The position numbers and the translations under genes are program-made. The notes under the pieces were generated by a model that worked only from the letters and a program-made list of their open reading frames with translations, made no database searches and was not told where the DNA came from. Below, piece by piece: positions 14,362 through 20,823 of a DNA stretch of 20,823 nucleotides (position 1 is its first letter; every line of letters begins with the position of its first letter). Source of the stretch: Ramlibacter sp. GTDB lineage: Bacteria > Pseudomonadota > Gammaproteobacteria > Burkholderiales > Burkholderiaceae_C. The stretch lies in NCBI GenBank assembly GCA_028292185.1, contig JAQGMT010000336.1, forward strand, positions 1 to 20,823, in the 5' to 3' direction.

Positions 14362-15633
14362 GTGAAAAATCTCCGTCGGGAGGTCTTGAAATTGCTGGGG
14401 GCATCGCTATTTGCGCCCGGCTTCGCATTGGCCCAGGGCGCGAGCGCTCCCGTGAAGATCGCCATGATCGAGGGCTTGTCCGGGGGCAATGCGAACGGCG
14501 GCGAGGCGGTGTTTCGCAACCTGGTCTGGGCGGTGGAACGCGTCAACCAGCGCGGCGCAGTCAAGACGGCCCAGGGCCCGCGCCTGCTGCAATTGGACCG
14601 CTACGACAGCAAGGGACAGATCGAGGAGGCGCTGTCCGCACTGCGTTCCGCGATCGACGACGGCGCCCAATTCATTGTGCAGGGCAATTCGTCGGCCGTG
14701 GCCGCGGCCCTCATCGAAGCGATCAACAAGCACAACGAACGCGAGCCGCAGCGGCGCGTGCTGTTCCTGAATTACTCCGCAGTGGACCCCACCCTCACCA
14801 ACGAGAAGTGCAGCTTCTGGCATTTCCGTTTCGATGCGCACGCCGACATGCGAATGGCCGCGCTGATGTCGGTGCTCAAGGAGGACAAGGCGCTGAAGTC
14901 GGTGTACCTGCTGGGCCAGGACTACAGCTTCGGCCAATCGGTGCTGCGCGAGGCGCGGCGGCAGCTTGGGGCGCAGCGGCCCGACATCCGCATCGTCGGC
15001 GACGAGCTGCACCCCTTGTTGCGCATCAAGGACTTCGCCCCTTATGCCGCGAAGATCAAGGCCACCGGCGCGCAGGCGGTGATCACCGGCAATTTCAGCA
15101 ACGACCTGACCTTGCTGGTGAAGGCTGCCAAGCAAGCCGGTTTCGAAGGCAGCTTCTACACCTTCTATGGCAACGCGCTGGGGGCCCCGGCGGCCATCGG
15201 CGACGCCGGCGTCGGCAAGGTGATCGCTGTGGCCGACTGGTTGCCGAACGTGCAGAGCGCGCAAAGCGAAGCCTTCTACCGCTCGTTTCGCCGGCGCTAC
15301 CCTCGGCCTGCCGACGACTATGTGCACATGCGCATGCAGCTGATGATCGAGGCCCTGGCGCAAGCCATCGAGCAGGCCGGATCCAGCGATGCCGTGGCTG
15401 TCGCCAAACGGCTAGAACACGTGGTGGTCAGACTGCAAGGGCAGGGCGGTGCGATGCGCGCGGCCGATCACCAGTTCCAGCAGCCGCTGGTGGTGGGCGT
15501 GATGGAGCGCCAAGGGGCGCCGGGTGTGAAGTTCGATGTCGAAGGTTCGGGCTACGGCTTCCGGGTGGTCAAGACCATTGCGGCCGCCCAGGCCGAAATG
15601 CCGGCCAGCTGCAGGATGGATCGCCCGGGTTGA
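14362..15633 (+). CDS. ABC-type substrate-binding protein, branched-chain amino acid (PBP1) class, Tat-type signal
   Basis: The 423-residue exported binding protein begins MKNLRREVLKLLGASLF..., a twin-arginine motif (RREVLK) followed by a hydrophobic stretch ending near ALAQG. The mature part has the LivJ/PBP1 fold: VKIAMIEGLSGGNANGGEA, QFIVQGNSSAVAAALIEAIN, LFLNYSAVDPTLT, SVYLLGQDYSFGQSV, and TGAQAVITGNFSNDLTLLVKAAK. Such proteins deliver amino acids, amides or aromatic compounds to an ABC importer. The GTG at 14362 was chosen over the upstream ATG at 14266 because AAGGGAG lies 8 bases before it and it gives a clean signal peptide. TTAAACT near 14281 may be its -10 box. No permease or ATPase gene is adjacent; an aminotransferase gene follows after 27 bases. 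Confidence 0.88.
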   Translation: MKNLRREVLKLLGASLFAPGFALAQGASAPVKIAMIEGLSGGNANGGEAVFRNLVWAVERVNQRGAVKTAQGPRLLQLDRYDSKGQIEEALSALRSAIDDGAQFIVQGNSSAVAAALIEAINKHNEREPQRRVLFLNYSAVDPTLTNEKCSFWHFRFDAHADMRMAALMSVLKEDKALKSVYLLGQDYSFGQSVLREARRQLGAQRPDIRIVGDELHPLLRIKDFAPYAAKIKATGAQAVITGNFSNDLTLLVKAAKQAGFEGSFYTFYGNALGAPAAIGDAGVGKVIAVADWLPNVQSAQSEAFYRSFRRRYPRPADDYVHMRMQLMIEALAQAIEQAGSSDAVAVAKRLEHVVVRLQGQGGAMRAADHQFQQPLVVGVMERQGAPGVKFDVEGSGYGFRVVKTIAAAQAEMPASCRMDRPG

Positions 15634-15660
15634 TACTGGGCCACTGAAGGAGTCCCTACG

Positions 15661-16821
15661 ATGCGCCACTCGATCCAGAACCTCGAAGAATCCAAGATCC
15701 GCGAAGTCGCCAATGCCGGCATGGGCCGCGAGGACGTCTTGGCGTTCTGGTTCGGCGAAAGCGACGAGGTCACGCCCGAATTCGTCCGGCAAGCCGCGAT
15801 CGATTCGCTGCGCAGCGGCGAGACCTTCTATACGCACAACCTGGGCCTGCCCGAATTGCGTGAGGCGGTTTCGGGCTACGCGAGCAAGCTGCATGGCCAA
15901 ATCAGCGCCGACCGCATCGCCATCACCTCGGGCGGGGTCAATGCGCTGATGCTGGCGGTGCAGGCACTGGTGGACGCCGGCGCTGAAGTGGTGGCGGTGA
16001 CGCCGGTCTGGCCCAACCTCACCGCGCAGCCCTTGATCATGGGCGCCAGGCTCAAGCGGGTTTCGCTCAAGCCAGGGGCCGGCGCCTGGACCCTGGACCT
16101 GCAGGCTCTGCTCGACGCGATCACGCCTTCCACCCGCTTGCTGATCGTCAACGCCCCCAACAACCCGACTGGCTGGACGCTCACGCGCGCTGAGCAACAG
16201 GCCATCCTGGAGCACTGCCGCAAGACCGGCACCTGGATCCTGGCGGACGAGGTCTACGAGCGCCTGTACTACGAGCAGGCGGACAACAGCTGCGCGCCCA
16301 GCTTCCTCGACATCGCGTCAGAGGATGACCGCCTGGTGGTCGCGCACAGCTTTTCAAAGAGCTTTCTCATGACCGGCTGGCGGCTGGGTTGGCTGGTGAT
16401 GCCCGCGTCCATGACGCACCACATGGGCAAGCTGATCGAATTCAACACGTCGTGCGCGAGCGTTTTCACGCAGCGCGCCGCCATCGCCGCCGTCAACAGA
16501 ACGGATGAGGTGACGCCCCGGGTCGTCGCGCACCTGAAGACTTGCCGCGACACCCTGGTGCCGATGCTGCAAGCGTTGCCGAGGGTTGAATTGCAGGCGG
16601 CCAAGGGTGGGATGTACGCTTTTTTCCAACTCGACGGATTCGACGATTCGCTGATGGTGGCGAAGCGGCTGGTCGCCGAAGCCGGCTTGGGCCTCGCGCC
16701 GGGCAATGCCTTCGCGCCCGAGGCCCAAGGGTGGCTGCGCTGGTGCTTCGCCTCGAAGGACCTTGCCCGCCTGGGGCAGGGGGTGGAACGGCTGGAGGGC
16801 TGGTTGCGCGCGCAAAGCTGA
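15661..16821 (+). CDS. Pyridoxal-phosphate aminotransferase, class I/II
   Basis: The 386-residue fold-type I aminotransferase shows PLP-binding features: SGGVNAL near residue 90, Asn167 in NAPNNPTGW, Asp196 and Tyr199 in ILADEVYERLYY, the Schiff-base Lys233 in SFSKSFLMTGWRLGW, and the substrate-carboxylate arginine in the C-terminal LRWCF segment. It resembles aspartate/aromatic aminotransferases and related enzymes; the amino donor cannot be fixed. AAGGAG precedes the ATG by 8 bases. With the binding-protein gene 27 bases upstream it probably forms a two-gene operon for uptake and transamination of an amino acid. A 108-base gap separates it from the sugar operon. Confidence 0.9.
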   Translation: MRHSIQNLEESKIREVANAGMGREDVLAFWFGESDEVTPEFVRQAAIDSLRSGETFYTHNLGLPELREAVSGYASKLHGQISADRIAITSGGVNALMLAVQALVDAGAEVVAVTPVWPNLTAQPLIMGARLKRVSLKPGAGAWTLDLQALLDAITPSTRLLIVNAPNNPTGWTLTRAEQQAILEHCRKTGTWILADEVYERLYYEQADNSCAPSFLDIASEDDRLVVAHSFSKSFLMTGWRLGWLVMPASMTHHMGKLIEFNTSCASVFTQRAAIAAVNRTDEVTPRVVAHLKTCRDTLVPMLQALPRVELQAAKGGMYAFFQLDGFDDSLMVAKRLVAEAGLGLAPGNAFAPEAQGWLRWCFASKDLARLGQGVERLEGWLRAQS

Positions 16822-16929
16822 GACGGCGTTTGCGCCACGGATGTGCTGGACTTGGGGTTTTCAGCGGGCAAACCGCCCCCCGCAGTTGCGTTGCGCATGG
16901 GAAAATTTCCGCTCAACGACCCGACCACC

Positions 16930-18195
16930 ATGACCCCATCATCACCGGATCCCAGCAGTGTTCCCGGCCACGCCCCCTGCCGTTTCTGCGGCTCGGCCTT
17001 GCGCCATACCTTCACCGACCTGGGCATGTCGCCGCCGTGCGAAAGCTTTCTGTCGGCGGCGCAGCTCAACCGGATGGAAGCCTTCTATCCCTTGCACGTG
17101 TTCGTCTGCGAGCAGTGCTTCCTTGTGCAACTGCAGGAATACATCAGTCCGGAAAACATCTTCGCCGAGTACGCGTACTTCTCTTCGTTTTCGGACAGCT
17201 GGCTGGCCCATGCCAAGGCCTACACCGAGGCCATGGCCAAGCGCTTCCGGCTGAGCGCCGATAGCCTGGTGGTGGAACTGGCGAGCAACGACGGCTACCT
17301 GCTGCAGTACTTCATGAAGCAGGGCATTCCGGTGCTGGGCATCGAACCGGCCGCCAACGTGGCCGAGGCGGCGGTGCGCAAGGGCGTGCCCACACGGGTG
17401 GAATTCTTCGACCAGGACCTGGCGGCAAAGATGGTGCGCGAGGGCACGCGCGCCGACCTCATCGCGGGCAACAACGTGCTCGCCCAGGTGCCGGACCTGC
17501 GCAGTTTCGTTGCGGGCATGAAGACCCTGCTCAAGCCCACCGGCGTCATCACACTGGAGTTTCCCCACCTGATGCGCCTGATGGAGGGCAACCAGTTCGA
17601 CACCATCTATCACGAGCACTTCTCGTACTTCTCCTTTCTCACGACGTGCAGGATCCTCGACAGCTTCGGCTTGACGGTGTTCGACGTCGAAGAGCTCTCC
17701 ACGCACGGCGGGTCGCTGCGGGTCTTTGCGCGGCATGCGCAAGACACCTCGCACGCGGTGACCGAGCGGGTGGCGGAACTGGCGGCTCGGGAGGAGCATG
17801 CAGGCTTCACGCGGCTGGAAACCTATTTTTCCTTCGATGAACAGGTCAAGGAGACCAAGCGCAACATCCTCGCCTTTCTGGTGGACGCCAAGCGCGCGGG
17901 GCACTCGATCGCGGGCTACGGCGCGCCGGGGAAGGGCAATACCCTGCTGAACTATTGCGCGATCCGCACCGACTTCCTCGACTACACCGTTGACCGCAAC
18001 CCGTACAAGCATGGGAAGTTCCTGCCCGGCACCCACATCCCGATTTTCGCGCCGGAGAAGATTCGGGAAACCAAGCCCGACTACGTGCTGATCCTGCCGT
18101 GGAACCTGAAGAACGAGATCCGCGAACAGCTGTCCTATATCCGCGAATGGGGCGGAAAATTCGTCGTGCCGATTCCGCGGGTGGAGGTGTTCTAG
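16930..18195 (+). CDS. Zinc-binding SAM-dependent sugar C-methyltransferase
   Basis: The 421-residue protein has the three-part layout of deoxysugar C-methyltransferases (TylCIII/TcaB9/NovU type). An N-terminal zinc site shows C17-x2-C20 and C60-x2-C63. The SAM domain has VVELASNDGYLLQ at 114-126. The catalytic YHEHFSYFS is at 227-235. The C-terminal domain has IAGYGAPGKGNTLLNY. These enzymes methylate a carbon of an NDP-keto sugar (usually C-3), held as an enolate after 3,5-epimerase-type chemistry, which fits the next gene. The ATG at 16930 was chosen because the zinc domain begins soon after; in-frame ATGs at 16897 and 16843 are alternatives, and none has a good ribosome site. The TAG overlaps the GTG start of the next gene by one base. 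Confidence 0.88.
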   Translation: MTPSSPDPSSVPGHAPCRFCGSALRHTFTDLGMSPPCESFLSAAQLNRMEAFYPLHVFVCEQCFLVQLQEYISPENIFAEYAYFSSFSDSWLAHAKAYTEAMAKRFRLSADSLVVELASNDGYLLQYFMKQGIPVLGIEPAANVAEAAVRKGVPTRVEFFDQDLAAKMVREGTRADLIAGNNVLAQVPDLRSFVAGMKTLLKPTGVITLEFPHLMRLMEGNQFDTIYHEHFSYFSFLTTCRILDSFGLTVFDVEELSTHGGSLRVFARHAQDTSHAVTERVAELAAREEHAGFTRLETYFSFDEQVKETKRNILAFLVDAKRAGHSIAGYGAPGKGNTLLNYCAIRTDFLDYTVDRNPYKHGKFLPGTHIPIFAPEKIRETKPDYVLILPWNLKNEIREQLSYIREWGGKFVVPIPRVEVF

Positions 18196-18725
18196 TGATC
18201 TTCAGCGAGACGGGCTTGAAGGGCGCCTTCATTCTCGATCTGGAACGGCGGGAGGACGAGCGCGGCTTTTTCGCGCGGTCCTGGTGCCGCGACGAGTTCG
18301 AGGCGCACGGGCTCAACCCGGCGCTCGCGCAATGCAATGTCTCGTTCAACCGGCGGCGGGGTACCCTGCGCGGAATGCACTATCAGGCTGATCCTTTCGC
18401 CGAAGCCAAGCTGGTGCGCTGCACGGCCGGCTCTGTGTACGACGTCATCATCGACCTGCGGCCGGGCTCGCCCACTTTCAAGCAGCACATCGGCGAAGTG
18501 CTCAGCGCCGCCAATCACCGGATGATGTACGTGCCCGAGGGCTTCGCGCACGGCTTTCAGACCCTGCAAGACGACACCGAAGTTTTCTACCAGATGTCGC
18601 AGTTCTATTCGCCGGCGCACGGGCGCGGCGTGCGCTACGACGATCCCGTGTTCGGCATCGAGTGGAAGATCGCCGACCCCGTCATGGCGGAGCGCGACCG
18701 CTCCTATCCGGACTTCACCGGATGA
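18195..18725 (+). CDS. dTDP-4-dehydrorhamnose 3,5-epimerase family protein (RmlC-like)
   Basis: The 176-residue cupin is of the RmlC family. His62 in LRGMHYQ is the family's catalytic base, Lys72 lies in EAKLVRC, and Tyr132 in EVFYQMS is at the position of the usual acid. YVPEGFAHGFQTL and SVYDVIIDLR are also diagnostic. It acts on an NDP-4-keto-6-deoxysugar, epimerising C-3 and/or C-5 in the cytoplasm. Because it follows a C-methyltransferase, it may instead be a 3- or 5-epimerase for a C-methylated sugar rather than a rhamnose enzyme. The GTG at 18195 has an ideal GGAGG (18183-18187) seven bases upstream; an in-frame ATG at 18099 lies in the methyltransferase. Its TGA overlaps the next ATG. 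Confidence 0.9.
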   Translation: MIFSETGLKGAFILDLERREDERGFFARSWCRDEFEAHGLNPALAQCNVSFNRRRGTLRGMHYQADPFAEAKLVRCTAGSVYDVIIDLRPGSPTFKQHIGEVLSAANHRMMYVPEGFAHGFQTLQDDTEVFYQMSQFYSPAHGRGVRYDDPVFGIEWKIADPVMAERDRSYPDFTG

Positions 18726-20083
18726 CCGCGTCCACCGCCTCGGCCGAGCGCGCGCCTTTGCCGGCCGGGCTCGACACCGCCGCGGCAGGCGCCGCGATGC
18801 ACGCGCTCATCGGCGAGCTGTACCCGATCTGCCGCAGCATCACCGGGGACGGTTTTCGCCAGACGCTGGCTCGGCTGAAGCAGGAGATCCCGCTGGAGGT
18901 GCACGAGGTCCCCAGCGGCACCGCGGTGTTCGACTGGACCGTGCCGCGTGAATGGAACATCCGCGATGCGTACGTGAAGAATTCGCGCGGGGAGCGGGTG
19001 ATCGATTTCCGCCGGCACAACCTGCATGTGCTGAACTACAGCGTCCCGGTGCACAGCAGGATGTCGCTCGCGCAGTTGCGCCCGCACCTGCACACCTTGC
19101 CCGGGCATCCGGACTGGATTCCTTACCGCACCTCGTATTACCGGGAAGCCTGGGGCTTTTGCCTGGCCCATCGCGATCTCGAGCAGCTGCCCGAAGACGA
19201 GTACGAGGTCCGCATTGATTCCACACTTCAGGACGGGCACCTCAGTTACGGCGAATTTCTGGTGAAGGGGGCCTCCAGCCAGGAAGTGCTTGTTTCGTGT
19301 CACGCGTGCCATCCGTCGCTGTGCAACGACAACCTGTCGGGGCTCGCCGTGGCGGCGTTTCTGGCCAAGCGCCTGCAGGGGCAGCCGCTGCACTACTCGT
19401 ACCGCTTCCTGTTCATCCCCGGCACGATAGGCTCGATCACCTGGCTCAGCTTGAATGAAGAGCGCGCGCGCAACATCGCGCACGGCCTGGTGCTCACTTG
19501 CCTGGGCGATCGGGGCGGCTTCAACTACAAGAAGAGCCGCCGAGGCGACGCGGAAATCGACGTGGCCGTGGCGCACGTTCTCGGACACGCGGACCGTCCC
19601 TTCGCCTGCGTCGATTTTTCGCCGTATGGGTACGACGAGCGTCAATACTGTTCGCCCGGATTCAACCTCGCAGTCGGCTGCCTGATGCGCAGCCAGCACG
19701 GGCAGTTTCCCGAATATCACACCTCCGCGGACAACCTCGATTTCGTCGATGCGGCGGCGCTGGGCGATTCCCTGGCGAAGATCCTTGAGGTGTTCGAGGT
19801 GCTCGAACACAACCGCACGTACCTGAACCTGAACCCGAAGTGCGAGCCGCAACTGGGCAAGCGAGGGCTTTATGCGGTGACGGGCGGCACCAACATCAAG
19901 CAAAGGGAGCTGGCGATGCTGTGGGTGCTGAACCTGTCGGACGGCAGCGCCAGCCTGCTCGACGTCGCGTGCCGGTCCGGATTGCCGTTCGCGGCCGTTC
20001 GTGAGGCGGCCGATCTGCTGCTGCGCCACGACCTGCTGGCGCCCGTCCCGCAACGCGGAGCGATCGCGGTCGGCCGCTCATGA
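18722..20083 (+). CDS. DUF4910-type aminopeptidase-like protein (DUF2172 + C-terminal winged helix), 453 aa
   Basis: I assign this to the DUF4910 group: a peptidase-like alpha/beta domain with an inserted N-terminal DUF2172 segment (FDWTVPREWNI, DFRRHNLHVLNYSVPVH) and a C-terminal winged-helix part (from about 385). Potential zinc ligands are His197 and Asp203 in CHPSLCNDNLSG, Asp263 in CLGDRGG, and His333 in EYHTSADNL. Where M28-like peptidases carry a catalytic glutamate, this protein has PGTIGSI (233-239); whether it is active needs an alignment. There is no signal peptide, so it is cytoplasmic. ATGA overlaps at both ends tie it into the sugar operon. Such proteins are found in polysaccharide loci, but their reaction is not established; hydrolysis or amide formation on a sugar precursor is a guess. 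Confidence 0.8.
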   Translation: MTASTASAERAPLPAGLDTAAAGAAMHALIGELYPICRSITGDGFRQTLARLKQEIPLEVHEVPSGTAVFDWTVPREWNIRDAYVKNSRGERVIDFRRHNLHVLNYSVPVHSRMSLAQLRPHLHTLPGHPDWIPYRTSYYREAWGFCLAHRDLEQLPEDEYEVRIDSTLQDGHLSYGEFLVKGASSQEVLVSCHACHPSLCNDNLSGLAVAAFLAKRLQGQPLHYSYRFLFIPGTIGSITWLSLNEERARNIAHGLVLTCLGDRGGFNYKKSRRGDAEIDVAVAHVLGHADRPFACVDFSPYGYDERQYCSPGFNLAVGCLMRSQHGQFPEYHTSADNLDFVDAAALGDSLAKILEVFEVLEHNRTYLNLNPKCEPQLGKRGLYAVTGGTNIKQRELAMLWVLNLSDGSASLLDVACRSGLPFAAVREAADLLLRHDLLAPVPQRGAIAVGRS

Positions 20084-20805
20084 AAGCGTTGGACCAGCAA
20101 GTTGCCGTGATCACCGGCGCCAGCAGCGGCATCGGCCGGGCGCTGGCGCTCGAACTGGCGACGCATGGCGCGAACGTGTGCCTGGTCGGGCGCCAACTGG
20201 AAACGCTGGAAGTGGTAGCCGCCCTGGCCAGAGGAAAAGGCTCGCAGGCCTATTGCTATCGGGCCGACCTGTCCGTGAGGGGGGAAGTGGACGAGCTCGT
20301 CGCGAGGATCAACCGGGAGCTTGGTTGCGTCGATGTCCTGGTTCATTGCGCCGCGGTGATAGCGCAGGGGCCCGTTCAAAGCACGTCGCCCGAGCAACTC
20401 GATCTGCACTACCAGACCAACCTGCGCGCACCGTACGTGCTCACGCAAGGCCTCTTGCCCGCGCTCAAGGCGCGCCAGGGACAAGTGCTGTTCGTGAATT
20501 CGAGCGCCGGCCTGGGCGCGAGGGCCAATGTCGCGCAATACGCGGCCAGCAAGCATGCGCTCAAGGCCCTGGCGGACAGTCTGCGCGAGGAAGTGAACCC
20601 TGCCGGCGTGCGCGTGCTGAGTATTTTTCCGGGCCGCACCGCCACCGCCATGCAAGCCGCTGTTCATGCGGCGGAAGGCAAGCCCTACCAGCCGCAGTTG
20701 CTGATGCAACCCGATGACGTCGCGGCGCTGGCCATCCATGCCCTGACGCTGCCGCGCAGCATCGAGGTGACCGATATCAGCATGCGCCCCATGCAGAAAT
20801 CATGA
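20080..20805 (+). CDS. Short-chain dehydrogenase/reductase (SDR)
   Basis: This is a classical SDR of 241 residues. The NAD(P)-binding motif TGASSGIG occupies residues 12-19, and the catalytic set is Ser142 (FVNSSAG), Tyr154 and Lys158 (YAASKHAL), with Asn114 in YQTNLRAPY. The usual NNAG motif reads HCAAV, a mild departure. Arg38 after the second strand (LVGRQ) favours NADP(H). It probably reduces a keto group on the sugar made by this operon, but broad-specificity SDRs are common and the substrate is not certain. The ATG overlaps the previous TGA by four bases. AGGAG at about 20814-20818, just before the right edge, suggests a further gene follows at once. Confidence 0.9.
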   Translation: MKALDQQVAVITGASSGIGRALALELATHGANVCLVGRQLETLEVVAALARGKGSQAYCYRADLSVRGEVDELVARINRELGCVDVLVHCAAVIAQGPVQSTSPEQLDLHYQTNLRAPYVLTQGLLPALKARQGQVLFVNSSAGLGARANVAQYAASKHALKALADSLREEVNPAGVRVLSIFPGRTATAMQAAVHAAEGKPYQPQLLMQPDDVAALAIHALTLPRSIEVTDISMRPMQKS

Positions 20806-20823
20806 GGCCTGCAGGAGCGCACC

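Noticed and set aside
14256..15647. A 463-codon plus-strand frame overlapping the binding-protein gene
   Set aside because: The translation is low-complexity Arg/Gly/Ala-rich with no family features, while the other plus frame encodes a complete periplasmic binding protein with a signal peptide.
18704..20053. A 449-codon minus-strand frame
   Set aside because: It is antisense to the DUF4910 gene, which has conserved motifs and ATGA coupling at both ends; the minus translation resembles no known protein.

Overview
This is a GC-rich bacterial chromosome segment, most likely from a betaproteobacterium of the Burkholderiales type. That placement rests on gene content and order: mog/darP(yjgA) divergent from pmbA, rpsU followed by a GatB/YqeY gene, ybiB-cobA beside remnants of nitrate assimilation genes, and tsaD. 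It is inference, because no search was run. Coding density is high. There are no tRNA or rRNA genes, no insertion sequence with a transposase, and no CRISPR array.

Left part (1-5005): the N-terminal two thirds of a lipoprotein substrate-binding protein (minus); an aldo/keto reductase (minus); a divergent pair made of a small exported sulfite-oxidase-fold protein and a second aldo/keto reductase; a WXXGXW-repeat secreted protein; a DEDDy 3'-5' exonuclease; and an unrecognised 101-residue protein. An intrinsic terminator at 3337-3371 faces the minus strand although no minus-strand gene lies above it, so a small RNA is possible there.

Middle part (5006-14226), mostly housekeeping: a 283-bp foldback element (5019-5301) with arms of about 101 bp sits between two convergent genes. 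It is followed by mog and darP (minus), pmbA (plus), GatB/YqeY and rpsU (minus), a HI0933-type flavoprotein, cobA and ybiB (minus), tsaD (plus) and a small heat-shock protein (minus). The rpsU leader has a clear promoter and two mutually exclusive helices. Between ybiB and tsaD lies a deletion scar. The N-terminal NIT domain of a nitrate regulator is joined out of frame to a piece of assimilatory nitrate reductase (NasA), which is itself joined to the NasA C-terminal BFD-type cysteine cluster. The whole nitrate assimilation locus seems to have collapsed, leaving its two ends and the siroheme gene cobA.

Right part (14362-20823), all plus strand: a Tat-type periplasmic binding protein of the branched-chain amino acid class and a class I/II aminotransferase, then a tightly overlapping four-gene operon. 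The operon encodes a zinc-binding sugar C-methyltransferase, a dTDP-sugar 3,5-epimerase family protein, a DUF4910-type aminopeptidase-like protein and a short-chain dehydrogenase. It looks like part of a pathway for a branched or C-methylated deoxysugar on a surface polysaccharide, and it probably continues past the right edge.

The points most worth a second look are the foldback element, the nitrate-locus scar, the rpsU leader switch and the sugar operon with its peptidase-like member of unknown role.
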